64,000 nt of DNA from Ephydatia muelleri (GCA_013339895.1 JABACO010000001.1:25398270-25462269); one strand, 5' to 3'; numbered from the stretch's first letter, positions 12,001 through 23,870 are shown. Numbers and translations: made by a program. Notes: generated by a model from the letters alone, not told the origin.

Positions 12001-12294
12001 ACACCAGATTGCAGTGAAGTTTAAATAATTGAAGCAAGATATCCATAATGATCTATTAGGTTGTAATTGAGTATGCTTTACAATTTAAATTGTTTATAAT
12101 GTCTATGTAGTCTCTCAGTAATAATGTTTTCAATCAATTTTCTTTCTAGATGAGTTGTCTTTATAGATGAAGTATTGTCTATTAATGCCCAATTGTAATA
12201 CAATACTCACAAGCTATTACATCCATCTACAGCCTTGGCACATTTCACTTCATAAGTTAATCACTTACCTCATACACTTTGAATTCGCACTGTA

Positions 12295-12475
12295 ATGACT
12301 TGCCCTATAGGACACTATTTCAGTGACTTGCCCGGCTTAGACGCGAATACAATGTCCAGGGGAGGTGCATGGGTGAGACAGTTTATTGCAGAAAGGAGCA
12401 CTTTACCTCAAAATAACATTTTTAAAGAGGACAGCATGCTCAAAAGTAAAATGTCCCACAGACAATTCACCCCCA
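12295..12475 (+). other. short conserved open frame, unknown
   Basis: The frame from ATG 12,295 (MTCPIGHYFSDLPG..) is kept in the second unit at 45,059 with two replacements in the first 57 codons. That matches the general similarity of the units and is not evidence of coding. No domain recognised. Confidence 0.2.
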
Positions 12476-12585
12476 TGAATCATGTCCGAACATACATTAC
12501 TGTACAAATAGGTTATTACATGACAATCCCTCGTGCATGTATAAACAGGCTTCTGTCATGGCAAAAATGATCCTAACTATAGAGT

Positions 12586-12690
12586 ATCCTAGGATGAAAT
12601 TTCATCCTATGGGATGAAATTGTGCTGCACAAAATCGTCCTAGGATGGATTATAGCAGCAATATTTCATCCCAGGATGATTTAAAAATTA
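12586..12690. repeat. cluster of palindromic ATCCTAGGATGAAAT motifs
   Basis: The motif TAGGATGAAATTTCATCCTA is a perfect palindrome, followed by further GGATGAAAT / ATTTCATCC half-sites and another TCCTAGGATG. The array is also present near 45,860-45,960. It may be a decayed hairpin element; no function assigned. Confidence 0.55.
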
Positions 12691-13139
12691 TCCCATGCTG
12701 TGGCATAAAATAATCCTACTTGTACGACCATATCTTGAGTTGCAAACCTTTATCTGCACATGCCTTGGCAAGTGAAACTAAACTAGTAGCCATTATATTA
12801 AGGCATGGCAAACGCTGATTTTGATCTTTTCTTTGCAAAAGGCTCCAAGACTTCACGTATCTTTGTGTGCTGTCCTTTCTATTATTAATGGCAACGGGTC
12901 AAGTAGCAGACATTGATTATAAACAAGACAAGATTACATTTACATTTTCTTCATGGTCCTCTTGTGAGCCAGTTAGAGTTTGTGCAATTGATCTAAAAAT
13001 ACAATTCCCATCTCCTTTGATCCTTCCTACTGCCACAGGGGCCTGTGAAACTCCACTCATTGATGGCTGCTGATTGCAAACAATACCTAATAAGTCTAGA
13101 GGCGGTGCTGAAGTCCTAATAGTAATGATGAAACAATGC

Positions 13140-13545
13140 TGAGGGAAGTGATGACGATTCTGAGAACATTGAACAGGAAATCATCATGAACGATGAAGGC
13201 AACGAGAATGAAGGGGACCTGGAAGATGACATAATAAGGGTCATTTGCAATGATATATCAATAGGTGACAATACCTCTGACACTCAAAATTATAGAGCAC
13301 ACCACACAGCCTCAGTCAAGCTCCACCGTTACGTATAGGCTCCATCATCATCAAGTGGCACATCAAACTAGAGTTGTACATTGTCACCCATCCTAATCAA
13401 CAGCCTCAATGAACCTGTGGGGCCAACATTTCAAGTGAGTTCATCAGCTGCAGATATGTTTAGCCACTCTATGACTGAGAATTTGCTGAAAGAAATAGAA
13501 GGTCAAGCAAACATGTACGCCAGAGAGGTTATGGACCCACAGAAG
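13140..13545 (+). pseudogene. piggyBac-type transposase N-terminal remnant (copy A)
   Basis: The plus strand encodes an acidic stretch (SDDDSENIEQEI.., then NEGDLEDDIIR; about 13,147-13,260). It is followed, after a stop, by GPTFQVSSSAADMFSHSM and ENLLKEIEGQANMYAREV (about 13,410-13,530). Acidic N-terminus, then GPT, then F..x(T/S)E.LL..I..QTN.YA is the layout of piggyBac transposases at the start of DDE_Tnp_1_7. The catalytic region is absent. The same remnant is at 46,420-46,800 and a shorter piece at 17,258-17,350. Confidence 0.6.
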
Positions 13546-14375
13546 TTTTACTTGTACACAACACATCACTCCAAGTACATCCATGGCTATCATCACATCA
13601 CACCAAGTACATTCAACGTAATCCATGGCTCCTAATACATAGTATTTTAGTACAAACATACTCAAACACAGAAAGCGCACACACATAGCAAGCATCACTT
13701 GTAGAATAACTGTAACACATAGCCATAAGTGTATGAAACAAAACAAGTGCAACATACCACTTGCAGTGTCTGTGACACGAAGGCACAGACACCACACTGC
13801 TGAAATAGATTATCAGATAAATAACATCTATACCCTGAAATTACAAATCCAATTAACATCTGAGCCAAACGAAGCTCCCAAACTGCACATCAAATAATCC
13901 ACATATGTGTAAACAAATAAACACACCCTAACTTAATATACACAATCAGTCGCAGGGTGAACATCACGTAGATTACAACCAGAAATATACACATACATGC
14001 ATCATGGTGATATGAGGTAAACTATGCGTGCGCACACCAAATTCATAACAACACACTCACAGGCAAACGTTGAACAACAGTGTGTGTACATTGAAAAGAA
14101 AGATAATTCCAACGAAACAAAAGCAACAAAAAAAAGTAATGCGCTATAATTACAAATACTCACCACGACAATCCACCACTGAAGACGCATTGACGTGAAC
14201 CATTGTCAAATACCTACTAAAAACAGAAGTACCAAAGGATGGATTTAGTTTGTTGCAATTGCAGCAAACCATTTTCAAACGGAGCCCGATTTAAAAAAAA
14301 GAACGATTTTGACGACGCGGTTTGTGAGGCTCCACAAAGATAGGGACACACTATCGATCAAATGCGATAGGAACA
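13546..14375. other. unit sequence without recognised gene
   Basis: AT- and CA-rich sequence, colinear with 46,800-47,590. Mirror-image small frames only. Confidence 0.5.
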
Positions 14376-14960
14376 ACTAACGGTTCTGTTTAAGAGTAAA
14401 CAGTGTTTAACGGCATGACAGTTGGTTTTGTGGGCAGGGGCGCCTTCTGGATTGGGGCTCGCGCATTCTAGAACTGTTACAGCCTTAATTTGTTCAGGGA
14501 GGCCTTCAAACTGATTGGTTAGATTCTGGGCAGCTACCATGTAAGGCCCTCCTTCCTGGTGCCATTTTGGCATTGGGATTAAGGAGAGTGCTTTCCCACC
14601 CTTCCACACCCCGTGTATCCTATTTGTACAGTGCATTGGCTTGTCTTTTTGATGATATATATGGTCGGCACCTACGGGCTTACCCTTTAATCTGGCTAGC
14701 CCAATCTGGACCAGCGTCCAGATCTGGTATACAGGTACCAGCTCGTGGCCTGACTCACGCTGGAGCTGTTTAGGGATCCCCTTGCATATGGCTAGCCCAG
14801 TCTGGACAAGCGTCCAATTCTGGGACACTGGTTCCGTGGGATACTCCTGCCTGGCCCCCTGTTGTGGATAATCAGTAAAAAATAACCACGGCGCTCGCTG
14901 GGTTGGGGCTGTAAAAAAAATTGTGCCTCTTAGGCTAAAACCAACTGCAAGAGATAGTTA
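14376..14960. mobile_element. ~580-bp insertion shared by units A and C, absent from B
   Basis: Between ..GATAGGAACAACTAA and ..CGCGCAACTAAC this unit carries about 580 bp that also occurs at 17,381-18,030. Unit B joins the two flanks directly (near 47,580-47,600). The insert contains two similar blocks (GGCTAGCCCARTCTGGAC.. at about 14,695 and 14,790) and is GC-rich compared with its surroundings. An open frame exists on the minus strand (14,358-14,828) without a recognised domain. Likely a non-autonomous element inserted before the A/C duplication. Confidence 0.55.
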
Positions 14961-15070
14961 ACGCGCAACTAACATAACGAATGAAACCAACTTGCCTCCA
15001 GAAAACTAGCATCCAATCGCTTGCTGCGACAGACTTCAAATCGCGAAAATAGATCGTAAATTTACGCAGT

Positions 15071-15078
15071 TATAAAAA
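15071..15078 (+). promoter_or_regulatory. TATA box of Ig gene A
   Basis: TATAAAAA lies 41 bp before the start codon at 15,119, in a block (GATCGTAAATTTACGCAGT then TATAAAAAGCTGCACT) conserved in all gene copies. Transcription would start about 15,100, giving a very short 5' UTR. Confidence 0.75.
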
Positions 15079-15118
15079 GCTGCACTAGTAATCCGAATAG
15101 CATTAAAAAAGCAATACA

Positions 15119-17024
<1,906 letters not shown>

Positions 17025-17159
17025 GTAAGCAACGAGGGACTGGTGCCATGTTGTGCATTTGGGTTCAGGGTGGGGCACATGTCATGAATATGGTGTTATG
17101 TAAGCTTATAGGTTGTGTAATTGTTATTGTATGATCTATACCAAGCTTTTATAACCCAA

Positions 17160-17202
17160 GTCTCTTAAATATTGCACAGTGACTGTGCAATATATAAGAG
17201 AC
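17160..17202. repeat. fold-back at the 3' breakpoint of unit A
   Basis: A 20-bp block GTCTCTTAAATATTGCACAG is followed after 3 bp by its near-perfect reverse complement ending at 17,202. Units B and C have only the first block and then continue into intron 3 and exon 4. The inversion marks the point where unit A loses colinearity. Confidence 0.8.
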
Positions 17203-17254
17203 ACAAAAAAAAATAAGATAAACAAAAAATATTCCGGCGTTAATCGGTTAAGTA

Positions 17255-18097
17255 GCTCCACCTCATCAAGTGGCACATCAAACTGGAGTTGTACATTGTC
17301 CCATCCCAATCAACAGCCTCAATGAACCTGTGGGGCCAACATTTCAAGTGTATCCACAAAGATAGGACACGCTATCGGTCAAATGACAACTAACGGTTCT
17401 GAACATGCAGTGTTTAACGGCATGGCAGTTGGTTTTGTGGGCAGCCTTATCTGGGGGCGCCTTAGAACAGCCTTTGTTCAGGGAGGCCTTCAAACTGATT
17501 GGTTAGATTCTGGGCAGCTACCATATAAGGCCCTCCTTCCTGGTGCCATATTACATTTGGCATTGGGAAGGAGAGTGCTTTCCCACCCTTCCACACCCCG
17601 TGTATCCTATTTGTACAGTGCATTGGCTTGTCTTTTTGATGATATATGGTCGGCAGGCAGAGCCCTACGGGCTTTCCCTTAAATCTGGCTAGCCCAATCT
17701 GGAGCAGCGTCCAGATCTGGTATACAGGTTCCAGCTCGTGGCCTGCATCACGCTGGACCTGTTTAGCCCGGGATCCCCTTACATATGGCTAGTCCAGTCT
17801 GTACAAGCGTCCGGTTCTGGGACAGTGGTTCCGGCTTGTGATAAGCGTCACACAGGACCTCAGTCCTGTCATAGATTATTTAGGGTGCCCCTATTCATCC
17901 GTGGGATACTCCTGCCTGGCCCCCTGTTGTGGCAATCAGTCAAAAATAACCACGGCGCTCGCTGGGTTGGTATTTATGTAGATATTTGTGCGGAAATTGT
18001 GCCTCTTAGGCTAAAACCAACTGCAAGAGATAGTTAACGCGCAACTAACGTAACGAATGAAACCAACTTGCCTGTAGAAAACTCGCTTGCTGCGACA
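17255..18097. repeat. promoter-side part of unit C
   Basis: Contains the piggyBac-fossil segment (17,258-17,350), then jumps to the block matching 14,335-15,020, including the shared 580-bp insert. It ends at ..CTTGCTGCGACA at 18,097. The expected continuation to the TATA box is found at 24,316, so the promoter of gene C is split by an insertion. Confidence 0.8.
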
Positions 18098-18169
18098 CTC
18101 ACTGACTGTAGTGTTGGCACTTTGCACTTTACGTAAAAAAAAATGTACGTAAACTTTACATTATCTTAA

Positions 18170-18330
18170 GGTCGGCATACACGGGGCGACTTCCTGCCGA
18201 CTTGTTGCATGCAACTCGAATAAAAGTTCCGTAATTGTTTAGTTTACTGATGGTTTGCGGAACATTTGTCGATATTCATTTGAGTTGCATGCGACAAATC
18301 GGCAGGAAGTCGCCCCGTGTATGCCGGCCT
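18170..18330. mobile_element. 161-bp MITE with TTAA target duplication
   Basis: Inverted ends of about 45-50 bp (GGTCGGCATACACGGGGCGA.. and the complement of AGGCCGGCATACACGGGGCG..) are flanked by TTAA at 18,166-18,169 and 18,331-18,334. TTAA duplication with short non-coding interior fits a piggyBac- or Kolobok-mobilised MITE. Confidence 0.85.
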
Positions 18331-18404
18331 TTAAAAGCGCTTTATGTAAAGTGATGCATACCGTATATTCGATATAAGGATAATTGCTCATTCAAGTACA
18401 ATAA

Positions 18405-18747
18405 AAAATGCCCCTAAGCGAGATGCAAAAGAAAGTAGCCCGCGAGTCGTTTTTGCATCATGGCCCCAAAAAACACGAGTGCAAAAAGTGTTGAGCGTTG
18501 GGCATCCCACCTGCGAAGCTGCGCGAATGTGTGTAGTGAAACGAAGTCACTACTGCCTACAGCCAAAGACAGCTGTAGGCCTAGCGTTATCGTGATTGAT
18601 GGCAGCACACAGCCTAATGGATGCCTTCCTGGGCCATCCAGCAGCTGGAAGAATCAACCCTCCTGTTCGTACCTGTCCCTTAACTTGAACGTTAACCCAA
18701 ACGACGTGCACGTGCTCGATCGGAGGTCGAGGTCAGTGGTAAATTAA
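18405..18747 (+). pseudogene. BED-finger-like hAT transposase N-terminal remnant
   Basis: One frame reads KKHECKKC and another, shifted by one base, reads VERWASHLRSC (18,480-18,530). Together they give the C-x2-C..H..C order of a BED finger, as at the N-terminus of many hAT transposases. The frame from ATG 18,460 stays open to 18,747 with a Ser/Pro-rich, otherwise unrecognised tail. Decayed. Confidence 0.35.
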
Positions 18748-18943
18748 CCGCATTTATGATTTCGTACATACTAAGCGACGAAATCGTTTCTAGTCTCTTA
18801 CCCAGACCCTTATTCCCACAGCTGCGGATGGATTACATCACCGCTACGTGGCTTTTTGGTTCTGACTTGTTTTGAATGTTATGCCAATTATTGTGTCGTC
18901 ATAAGTGTCGTCATCATGTAATTAATAGCATTCCATAGCAATA

Positions 18944-19192
18944 ATGAGTCAAGCAGCGATTAGAATGTCGGGGACTAAATCGCTAGACGCCGTTATTATT
19001 CGTGCATCCCCAAGACTTGGATATTCCAGCGTCCGTGACAAGCAGCTACTGGCTATCAGGACCTTTATGGAAGGCAATGACGTATTTATCTCCTTGCCTA
19101 CTGGAAGTGGAAAGTCGTTGTATTACGCAGTTCTACCTTACGCTTTTGATGACCTCTATCACCCTCAAAACTGTAGTTTTTGTGTCCTGTAG
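18944..19192 (+). pseudogene. RecQ-like helicase, N-terminal fragment
   Basis: The frame from ATG 18,944 encodes 82 residues with KQLLAIRTFMEGNDVFISLP followed by TGSGKS and YYAVLPYAFD. This is the Q-motif region and Walker A (motif I) of RecQ-family DNA helicases. Only the first ATP-binding motif is present. The DEAH box, later motifs and RQC zinc region are absent; the frame ends at TAG 19,190 close to where the internal deletion must lie. RecQ helicases unwind DNA 3'-5'; here the fragment is a remnant of a transposon-borne copy. Another reading is an exon ending near 19,180. Confidence 0.65.
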
Positions 19193-19271
19193 CTTTAAAT
19201 AGAGGTAAAAAATACTTCCAACAACGCAGCTTAAGTTGATGTATTGGCTCACTATAGCTTTTAGAACAAAA

Positions 19272-19499
19272 TCAAGACTTGAGTGAAGTGGGTGATGAGG
19301 CACTGTTAAATGCAGATGCTACATCCCCAACTCCTATCACTTGCAAAGCTGCTGCAATGATATGTGAGCTTACAATAATTTCCATGAATTCCTCACAGGA
19401 GTTCATGTCCTTGCTCACGTCTGTTTTGGCATTTCGTCTGTTGATCAGGTTTCTTAGTTGGTATAGTATAGTGTGCCACCATCCTGCCCTGAGAGATTG
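19272..19499 (-). pseudogene. DUF6589-like C-terminal exon fragment
   Basis: The minus-strand frame from 19,499 to the stop at 19,272 contains TILYQLRNLINRRNAKTDVS and CEEFMEIIVSSHIIAAALQV. This agrees with my memory of DUF6589 domain ends (GTLYQLxNLLNRxNVxxDVxKxxNxCEDFxE..HIxxAA). A plausible acceptor CTCTCAG lies just before it, so it may be the last exon of a spliced gene. Upstream exons would fall into the terminal repeat and are missing. The function of DUF6589 is not established to my knowledge; a link to transposons is inferred here from position. Confidence 0.55.
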
Positions 19500-19706
19500 A
19501 TAAATTTAACACCTCATTAACACCACTGTAACCATAATTACACGATGACGACACTTATGACGACACAATAATTGGCATAACAAGTCAGAACCGATCTATG
19601 AGCCAGACCCTCTTTCCACGTAGCGGTGATGTAATCCATCCGCAGCTGTGGGAATAAGGGTCTGGATACGAGACTATTTGAGTACTGATAAAGTCGATAA
19701 ACTAGT

Positions 19707-19856
19707 TTTTACGATTCGTAAAAGCGAATAGAGATCGCGATGGACTAGGATTCATGAAGTCTCAGAAAGTCCACAGTAAACACTCGCAATGCTTTAAGAC
19801 TTACACAACACCCGTGATGCCCCACCCACACGCATTACATCATCATTTACACAACA
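19707..19856 (-). repeat. 3' LTR of the Gypsy element
   Basis: On the minus strand it begins TGTTGTGTAAATGATGATGT and ends at the CGAATCGTAA side. It pairs with 23,871-24,014 with few differences, indicating a fairly recent insertion. Confidence 0.9.
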
Positions 19857-19867
19857 TCCCGTCTCCT
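19857..19867 (-). promoter_or_regulatory. polypurine tract
   Basis: AGGAGACGGGA on the minus strand lies immediately before the 3' LTR, the position of the plus-strand DNA primer in LTR retrotransposons. Confidence 0.75.
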
Positions 19868-21041
19868 AAATAATGAGGTAGGTGTGCTTCACAAAATCCT
19901 TGAACCGAGTGGGTTCCCGCACAACTCGTCCAGAGCGTGTTTGCACTCTATCTTTACCAACGACAGGCGTAACCGTCAAAGGGGAATTCTCCAGAGCTGC
20001 CGGAGGGTGTTGATTAACTGACGACCTTTCTTGAAGTTGATCCCCATTCACAGGTGTACTGACCTCCCTTTCAACAGTCGTTGCCTCTCTTGGTAGGGTA
20101 GTCACTTCCAACGCTGGTTTCCCCACATTTGGGACTGGTAGCCCCTGGGTAGGTCCTTGATCAGACATTCTGTCTTCCTCATCCACATATGGCTGGTGAC
20201 TGGAGGCCTTAGAAACACTCTGTTCCTTCTCAAGATTTGACCATCCACGTCCACTATGTATGACCTGTCAGGCAGCTGGTCCACGCACCTTCCCCTGTTC
20301 CATTGGGTTTTCCTTGAAAGCCAACACTGGCTGACCCACTTGTATGGGTTCTAATTGGACTTTAGCTGGCCTCTGTCTAGTTTGTTGCTTCCTTATTTTA
20401 CGTTCCCACATCTCTTCCTGGATCTCAGGCTTTAGTCTCTCCTGACTAGTCACCAGGCCACCCCGAGTTCTTCTTGAGAATAGCCTCTAATTCACAGACC
20501 ATAAATTGTGGTCCTCCATCACTCTGAACCACTACTGGAATCCCATGTCGGGCAAACTGTTCCTTAGTTGCACCAATCACATCCGATTTTAGAGTTTGGG
20601 ATAGTGGACAGATTTCTAAGAAAAATAGTCCACGATTATCAAGTTGTCTTTTCCTTTACTCCGGAACAGATCCAGCCCCCCCTTAGCCCATGGCTGTTCT
20701 GGAATCTCATGTGCTCTGATATCTTGTTTGGCTTGTGCTGGCATGTTCTCTTCACTGACGGGACAGGTTGTGGTTACCTGCTTGATATCTTCCAACATGC
20801 CTGGCCAGTAGACCACATCTCTAGCTCGACAACAAGTAGACTCTTGACCTGGATGGCTTGAATGTAGACGACGCAAGAACTCCTCTCTCAGTGAACTCGG
20901 AACCACCACTTGACCATCTCTGTAGATCACACCATCCTGTGTGGTTAACACCTCTCTGAAATTCCAGTACTTACGAGCATATTCAACTATTTTATTTGGC
21001 CACCCATTGCTGATGACCTTCCGGAGTTCTGTCTGTTCCAC
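19866..21041 (-). pseudogene. Gypsy integrase and C-terminal region
   Basis: The first frame (21,041-20,616) contains the HHCC zinc-binding region (HSSH..CPVS, where the last Cys is replaced by Ser) and the first core Asp segment (GGLDLFRSKGKDNLIIVDYF), then a stop. A continuation with QSDGGPQF (second Asp) lies near 20,520-20,550. The following block, which in Gypsy integrases holds the catalytic Glu (..NGxAE..), is missing. The sequence passes into a Lys/Arg/Gln-rich segment (20,268-20,453) and the usual tail (..RTRSGRVVREPTRF-like near 19,900). Integration function is lost. Confidence 0.85.
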
Positions 21042-21044
21042 ATC

Positions 21045-22868
21045 CTACTTTGCAGCCTCCTTCACTGCTGTCAGCCTCATGTCACTTATCGGGATGAAAT
21101 CTCGCTCCGAAATCACTTGCAGTTCTTTGAACACAGCATCTTTTAATCCGAGATGAAACACCTCATCTCTACAAGCAGTATCTTCTGGAGCAGCCTCGAC
21201 AGGTGCTCTGGACTGGGTATCTGCCACCACTTGTTGTGAACCAGGAACATACACGACATTCAGATCATACCACTGTAGCTGCAGCAGCATCCGTTGGAGC
21301 CGTCTTGGAGCTGCCAGCAGTGACTTCTTGATGATCACTTCCAAGGGCTTGTGGTCAGTTTCAACAGTCACTCTCTTACCATATATATACTGGTCGAATT
21401 TCTGGCACGCAAATACCACCGCCAAGCACTCTAACTCCAGTGCTACATAGTTACGCTCACTTTTGGTTAATGATCTAGAGATGGAGACGACTGGACGTCC
21501 TTCTTGTAAGAGTGTAGCCCCCAGACCTTCTGTGCTGGCATCGTATTGAATTACAACCGGTTTACGAACATCATAGAAGGTCAATAACTGTTTCTGGCTG
21601 ATCATGTCCTTTAGGTTACGGAAAGCTAACTTCTCTGCCTCAGTCCACCGGAACTCTGCATTTCCTTCTGTAAGGCGTCGAAGAGGTTCACTTGTAGCAG
21701 ACAGCCGGTGTATGAACCAAGCCAGATAGTTGCACATGCCCAGGAAATGACGCATGGCTTGTGGGGAGGTGGGCTCAGGCATGTTTTTGACAGCCGTCAC
21801 TTTAGCTGGATCTGGACTCAAACCATTAACGGAAATGTGGTGCCCGATATAGACAAGCTCCGTTAGATACAAACGTAGTTTGTCCTTGTTGAATTTCAAC
21901 CTAACCTCTCTTGCCCTTTGTAGGAGCTTGACCAACCTCTCGTCATGGCTTATTGTAGCCTCTTTTTCCGTAGTCCCACTTCCATAGACCAGCACATCAT
22001 CAGCTACAACTTCCACTCCATCCAGCCCTTGCAGTGCTGCTTGCAAACGACGCTGAAATTCTTCAGGTGCTGAGGACAAACCAAAGGGTAGGCGCACCCA
22101 CCTATATCGACCTTTAGGACTCCAAAAGGTTGTTAAATAACTACTCCTCTCAGTTAACTTGACATGAAGAAATCCGTCCTTGGCGTCTAACAAACTGAAA
22201 ATCTTAGCATCTTTCAGCTTCGGCAGAACATCATCGAGTGTCGGCATGTTAAAATGATTCCGCCTCACAGCCCTATTTAGATCACGATGGTCAAGACAAA
22301 CACGCACTTGTTTCTTGTCCGCCTTCCAGACAGCTGTCAGATTACTGATCCATTCAGTTGGACACTTTACTGGTGCCAAAACTCCACACTGTACCAATGA
22401 GCTGATCTTCTCTTCAACGGCTGCTTTCATCATGTGCGGAACTTTCCGTGGTCGATTTTGGACAGGTGGTATGGCACTGTCCAATTCGATATCGTATTCC
22501 CCAGGCAGACACCCGATGCCGCTGAAAAGATCCAAGTACTCCTCGCAAATTCTGGAATGTGTGAGCTCCTGATCTGAGTGTACAATACATACCTCCTCCG
22601 TGTTGTACTTGAGTAGTCCCAACTTCAAACAGGTGTCCAAAGACAGCAGCGAATGATGCTTGGTGTCCAGAACTTCAAACTCCAACTGTGAGATGGTTTC
22701 AGCTGCCAACTGCAGAGTGCACCTTCCCATTGACCTGCGCAACGAGCCATCATACATGGTTAGTGTTATACTGCTGTGTTCCAACCGTGGTTTTCCCAAT
22801 ATCAGGTAGTCCCTATGGGACAGCACATTACATGTTGCTGCTGAATCTAACTGGCAAGTGAGATTCAC
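21045..22868 (-). CDS. pol: Gypsy pol: aspartic protease, reverse transcriptase, RNase H
   Basis: An intact 607-codon frame. Residues 1-100 form a retropepsin-like protease (CQLDSAATCNVL at the active site, DSA instead of DTG/DSG). About 110-320 is reverse transcriptase (LDHRDLNRAVRR, KIFSLLDAKDGFLHV, LPFGLSSAPEEFQRR, catalytic VVADDVLVYG). About 430-550 is RNase H (VIQYDAST, LELECLAVV, ETDHKPL), followed by the connector VVADTQSRAP (usually VVADALSR). It copies element RNA into DNA. It is the only undamaged frame in the element and is identical in the second assembled copy at 28,330-30,153. Confidence 0.93.
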   Translation of the reverse strand: MNLTCQLDSAATCNVLSHRDYLILGKPRLEHSSITLTMYDGSLRRSMGRCTLQLAAETISQLEFEVLDTKHHSLLSLDTCLKLGLLKYNTEEVCIVHSDQELTHSRICEEYLDLFSGIGCLPGEYDIELDSAIPPVQNRPRKVPHMMKAAVEEKISSLVQCGVLAPVKCPTEWISNLTAVWKADKKQVRVCLDHRDLNRAVRRNHFNMPTLDDVLPKLKDAKIFSLLDAKDGFLHVKLTERSSYLTTFWSPKGRYRWVRLPFGLSSAPEEFQRRLQAALQGLDGVEVVADDVLVYGSGTTEKEATISHDERLVKLLQRAREVRLKFNKDKLRLYLTELVYIGHHISVNGLSPDPAKVTAVKNMPEPTSPQAMRHFLGMCNYLAWFIHRLSATSEPLRRLTEGNAEFRWTEAEKLAFRNLKDMISQKQLLTFYDVRKPVVIQYDASTEGLGATLLQEGRPVVSISRSLTKSERNYVALELECLAVVFACQKFDQYIYGKRVTVETDHKPLEVIIKKSLLAAPRRLQRMLLQLQWYDLNVVYVPGSQQVVADTQSRAPVEAAPEDTACRDEVFHLGLKDAVFKELQVISERDFIPISDMRLTAVKEAAK

Positions 22869-23817
22869 CTACAATCGTTTCTTCCCTGTAACAGATAACA
22901 ATGCCAACAGCTTCCTTCCTATCTTTTTCACCCTGATAAGAAGACACTCTTCTTCCTCTCTACCGCTCTCCACCATTTGCGCTACGTTTTGCTGAGAAGT
23001 ACACTGTTTTGCAAAATGGTTCGTGCCTCTACATTTCCGGCACACTTGACCAAATGCAGGGCACTGTCCATACGTATGAAATCCCTCCCACACTTGGGAC
23101 ATCCTTTACTCTTTGGATTCCTTCTGATCCATGACTCTTGTGTCTTAAAGCCCATTGCTGCTCCATTCCTACTCGATGAGCCTTGATCATTTGGTGCCCG
23201 GCTCACTAAAGCCACACCCTCACTATCATCTCCAAAACTCTCTTTTGTAGTACCCTTGACTGCGGCAACCACTTCTGGACTGCCATTCTTTGCTTCACCC
23301 CAGGACTGTAGATCTGCTGCCATTCCTTGACACATCCGGATCGCTTTGGGCAGCTCCAGGTTGTCGGTCTCAAATTAACGGCGCCACATGCGTTCACTAT
23401 CCAGACCTCGAATAAGGACATGCAGCATCAGATCGTCCTTTAATGTTCCAAACTCACAATCTTTCACCTTCTTCCTAAGCTCAGTGACAAACTGATCGAT
23501 CGTTCTCCCGGACGTCTTAGCTGGAAAAACCTATCCCTTGTGACATGCATGCTACTGCGCCGTGCACACAGAACATCCAGCTTTGCTACGACGACACTAA
23601 AGTCACTCTTGTCCTCGCCCTCCACAAATACAATAGCGTCTACAACGTCATTCATCCTAGGACCGATCACCCACAAGCATATAGCCAACTTAACCTCACC
23701 CGATGCATCCGCCTTTCCAATTGCCGTCAGAAACTGGTCAAACTCTTTTTTAAACCGAATCCATTGGTAGCTCAGTTCTCCCTCGCCAATGGGTTCGGGA
23801 ACCAAATACTTCTCCAT
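22869..23817 (-). pseudogene. gag: Gypsy gag with zinc knuckle, frameshifted
   Basis: The N-terminal frame (23,817-23,464, begins MEKYLVPEPIGEG) resembles retrotransposon Gag (SYQWIRFKKEFDQFLTA). It is followed in other frames by a CPKCGRDF..CPAFGQVC zinc motif and the CCHC knuckle CRKCRGTNHFAKQC (about 22,970-23,040). At least two frameshifts and an in-frame TAA (near 23,378) interrupt it. Gag would package the element RNA; this copy is dead. Confidence 0.85.
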
Positions 23818-23850
23818 GGCGCTTTTAACTTTCCGATATCATAGAGATGA

Positions 23851-23870
23851 GGATCCCACTTCTGACACCA
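23851..23870 (-). promoter_or_regulatory. tRNA-Leu primer-binding site of the Gypsy element
   Basis: On the minus strand TGGTGTCAGAAGTGGGATCC directly follows the 5' LTR. It complements the 3' end of animal tRNA-Leu including CCA (..GGATCCCACTTCTGACACCA; the tRNA end is from memory). This is the site for minus-strand DNA priming. The second copy has a 1-base insertion here. Confidence 0.85.

Larger units (their letters stand above)
18791..19676. mobile_element. inverted-repeat element with RecQ helicase and DUF6589 fragments
   Basis: Terminal inverted repeats of about 135 bp, left 18,791-18,926 and right 19,540-19,676. Outer ends read TAGTCTC..GAGACTA, and the arms share GGATTACATCACCGCTACGT and CCAATTATTGTGTCGTCATA. 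Directly inside the left arm a plus-strand frame starts a RecQ-like helicase; inside the right arm a minus-strand frame matches the C-terminal part of DUF6589 proteins. This looks like an internally deleted copy of a larger transposon with two genes pointing towards each other. Further end fragments lie at 1-74 and 26,844-26,960. Confidence 0.7.

Noticed and set aside
12295..12570. Conserved frame MTCPIGHYF.. as a gene
   Set aside because: Conservation equals that of the surrounding duplicated unit and the frame is interrupted by an insertion in unit B; no domain found.
22315..23844. Plus-strand frames inside the Gypsy element (for example 22,315-22,572 and 23,545-23,844)
   Set aside because: Shadows of the minus-strand gag and pol frames.
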